24,770 bases of DNA from a candidate division WOR-3 bacterium (lineage in GTDB: Bacteria; SDB-A). Positions 23,344 through 24,770 of this stretch are shown here, piece by piece; position 1 is the stretch's first letter; every line of letters begins with the position of its first letter. A model generated the notes under the pieces. That model searched no databases and had not been told where the DNA came from. It saw nothing but the letters and a program-made list of their open reading frames with translations. A program made the position numbers and the translations under genes. The stretch lies in the NCBI GenBank assembly GCA_016926475.1, contig JAFGON010000007.1, positions 1-24,770 on the forward strand, in the 5' to 3' direction.

Positions 23344-24663
23344 ATGAAAAACATCTTGTTGCTCGGAGCTGGTCTTGTGGCGAAACCACTTGTTGACTAT
23401 TTGCTGTCTTTCGAAGATATTCAACTCACCATAGCGAGCAGAAGCGGGGACAAAGGACTCCTTTCCGGAAAAGAAAGAGGTGTCTCTCGCAAATGGAACG
23501 TCGAAGACAGGGCAGAGCTCCAAAAGTTGGTGGATTCAAACGATTTGGTGATAAGCCTTTTGCCTGCTGACTATCATCCAATAGTCGCCGAATGCGCGTT
23601 AAAATCTTCAAAGCACATGATGTCAACGTCTTACCTGAGCCCAAAAATGCGCTCTTTCGACGAAGAAGCGAGAAGCAAAGGGCTCCTTTTTCTCAACGAA
23701 TGCGGTGTCGACCCTGGGATGGATCATATGTCTGCTATGAAAATAATCAACGCGGAAAAATCATCGGGAAACAAGATTAAGACATTTATTTCCTTTTGTG
23801 GCGGTCTGCCGGCTCCGAGTTCTTGCGACAATCCGTTGAATTATAAGTTTTCCTGGAGTCCGAGAGGTGTGCTCGTCGCCGCGACCAGCCCGGCTAAATA
23901 CCTCAAAAAAGGAAAGGTCGTTGAAATTGACGGGATGACCCTTTTTGAAAATTGTGAAAGCGTGGAAGTTGGAGACGTAGGTGTTTTCGACGGTTATCCT
24001 AACAGGGACTCGACAATTTACAGGGAAATTTACGGTTTGGATGATATCGAAACACTCCTCAGAGGAACTCTTAGATTTCCCGAACACTGTGAACTGTTCA
24101 AAAGGATGGTCAAGATCGGTCTTTTTTCTAAAGAAAAAATGGATTTTTCAAACGACCCGACTTATTCTGGAATGCTCGCAAAACTGATTTCGAATTCAAA
24201 AAAAGAAAACCTCGCTGAACATCTCTCGAAATACATGCAAACCGAGGAGAACGGCGACATAATGAAAAAGCTCAAATGGTTGGGGCTTTTTAGCGACGAA
24301 CCTCTTCCTTTGAAAAATGCCGCTCCAATAGACCTCATGACAGAGCTGATGAAGACAAAAATGAATTTCAAGCACGGTGAAGTGGATATGATAGTAATGA
24401 AACACAGGTTTGAAATTGAGTGTTCCGATAAAAGAACAAAAGAAATCACTTCTCATTTCGTCTACTACGGCACACCGAACGGGGATTCAGCGATGTCCAA
24501 GACGGTGAGTCTTCCTGTGGCTATAGCGGCAAGACTGTTTTTGGACGGGAAAATAAACCTGACAGGTGTAAGAATACCTGTCGTTCCAGAACTCTACCTG
24601 CCGATACTTGAAGAACTGGCGAATCTCGGCATGTCTTTTAGGGAAGATGAAAAGTATATTTGA
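23344..24663 (+). CDS. Saccharopine dehydrogenase/reductase-family protein (LYS9-like)
   Basis: 439 aa, close to yeast Lys9 (446). The N-terminal Rossmann domain has GAGLVA (8-13). The C-terminal saccharopine-dehydrogenase domain has GVDPGMDHMSAM (121-132), CGGLPAP (152-158) and NPLNYKFSWSPRG (163-175), all diagnostic of the glutamate-forming saccharopine reductases. The predicted reaction is NAD(P)-dependent interconversion of saccharopine with aminoadipate semialdehyde plus glutamate, in lysine metabolism. No lysine-forming partner or other lysine gene is in the window, so a related substrate (for example carboxynorspermidine-type) is possible, though the motifs favour saccharopine. The ATG follows AAAAGGAGA and lies 21 bases after comEC, probably in the same operon. 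Confidence 0.88.
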   Translation: MKNILLLGAGLVAKPLVDYLLSFEDIQLTIASRSGDKGLLSGKERGVSRKWNVEDRAELQKLVDSNDLVISLLPADYHPIVAECALKSSKHMMSTSYLSPKMRSFDEEARSKGLLFLNECGVDPGMDHMSAMKIINAEKSSGNKIKTFISFCGGLPAPSSCDNPLNYKFSWSPRGVLVAATSPAKYLKKGKVVEIDGMTLFENCESVEVGDVGVFDGYPNRDSTIYREIYGLDDIETLLRGTLRFPEHCELFKRMVKIGLFSKEKMDFSNDPTYSGMLAKLISNSKKENLAEHLSKYMQTEENGDIMKKLKWLGLFSDEPLPLKNAAPIDLMTELMKTKMNFKHGEVDMIVMKHRFEIECSDKRTKEITSHFVYYGTPNGDSAMSKTVSLPVAIAARLFLDGKINLTGVRIPVVPELYLPILEELANLGMSFREDEKYI

Positions 24664-24708
24664 TTTCGCAAGCGGGAGATTTTAGAAAAGAAGACTGATA
24701 AAAATTTC

Positions 24709-24770
24709 GTGAATTCTTCCTTTTCGATAAGAGTATTGGGCTGTAAAGTAAACCAATACAACGCTGAGAA
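24709..24770 (+). CDS. mtaB: MtaB/MiaB-like tRNA methylthiotransferase, partial (N-terminus only)
   Basis: The last 62 bases encode MNSSFSIRVLGCKVNQYNAE from a GTG at 24709 and run off the right edge. LGCKVNQYxxE is the N-terminal signature of the UPF0004 domain in MtaB, the radical-SAM enzyme that methylthiolates t6A37 of tRNA. Its Cys12 would be the first ligand of the auxiliary [4Fe-4S] cluster. MiaB typically reads GCQMNxxD/E, so KVNQY favours MtaB. The start is uncertain: no good ribosome-binding site precedes the GTG, and the frame is open back to the stop of the saccharopine gene without an ATG. The gap of 45 bases suggests the same operon. The gene symbol rests on one motif. Confidence 0.75.
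   Translation, partial: MNSSFSIRVLGCKVNQYNAE

Noticed and set aside
1-24770. tRNA genes, rRNA, CRISPR arrays, riboswitches, insertion sequences or prophage
   Set aside because: The intergenic gaps are short (largest about 114 bases) and hold only promoters, ribosome-binding sites and one terminator. I saw no cloverleaf with a CCA end, regularly spaced repeats, transposase or integrase.

Overview
The window looks like ordinary chromosome from a diderm (Gram-negative-type) bacterium with moderately low GC. It probably belongs to an uncultivated lineage near the Fibrobacterota-Chlorobiota-Bacteroidota (FCB) group or a candidate phylum such as WOR-3 or Cloacimonadota. Evidence for diderm: a three-POTRA Omp85 barrel paired with a TamB-type protein, and a Wza-like polysaccharide export protein. 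Evidence for FCB affinity: the Omp85 protein carries a lipoprotein-type signal, as in the TamL variant described from Bacteroidetes/Chlorobi. The taxonomic placement is an inference and weak. I see no tRNA, rRNA, CRISPR, insertion sequence, prophage or integrase. No gap between genes exceeds about 120 bases.

Layout, left to right. (1) Positions 1-4598, minus strand: a 1247-residue TPR-rich protein, followed through an ATGA overlap by a coiled-coil protein with an N-terminal four-cysteine motif that runs off the left edge. (2) Positions 4703-4929, plus strand: a 59-residue 2x[4Fe-4S] ferredoxin with its own promoter and a strong intrinsic terminator, divergent from the TPR gene. (3) Positions 4936-9236, plus strand: promoter, Wza/SLBB polysaccharide-export protein, PPi-type phosphofructokinase, ATP-type PEP carboxykinase. 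(4) Positions 9239-20352, minus strand: a seven-gene tightly packed operon read right to left: DUF3467 protein, acyl-CoA carboxyltransferase, biotin carrier protein, LonB/LonC-like protease, seryl-tRNA synthetase, TamL/TamA-like barrel, TamB-like protein. (5) Positions 20362-24770, plus strand: J-domain/TPR protein, ComEC, saccharopine-reductase-like dehydrogenase, and the first codons of an MtaB-like tRNA methylthiotransferase.

Functional themes. The PFK/PEPCK pair sits at the two reversible control points of glycolysis and gluconeogenesis. The CT/BCCP pair is a biotin-dependent carboxylase or decarboxylase that lacks a biotin carboxylase in this window. TamL/TamB should bridge inner and outer membranes for envelope assembly. 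ComEC points to DNA uptake. Apparent promoters lie in the two divergent intergenic regions (4599-4702 and 20283-20396) and before the Wza-like gene. Two promoter-proximal genes (the TPR gene and the J-domain gene) have -10 elements so close to the start codon, with no Shine-Dalgarno, that leaderless or near-leaderless mRNAs are likely.

Most of the window is recognisable core metabolism and envelope biology. The least explained part is the Cys4 coiled-coil/giant TPR pair at the left edge.
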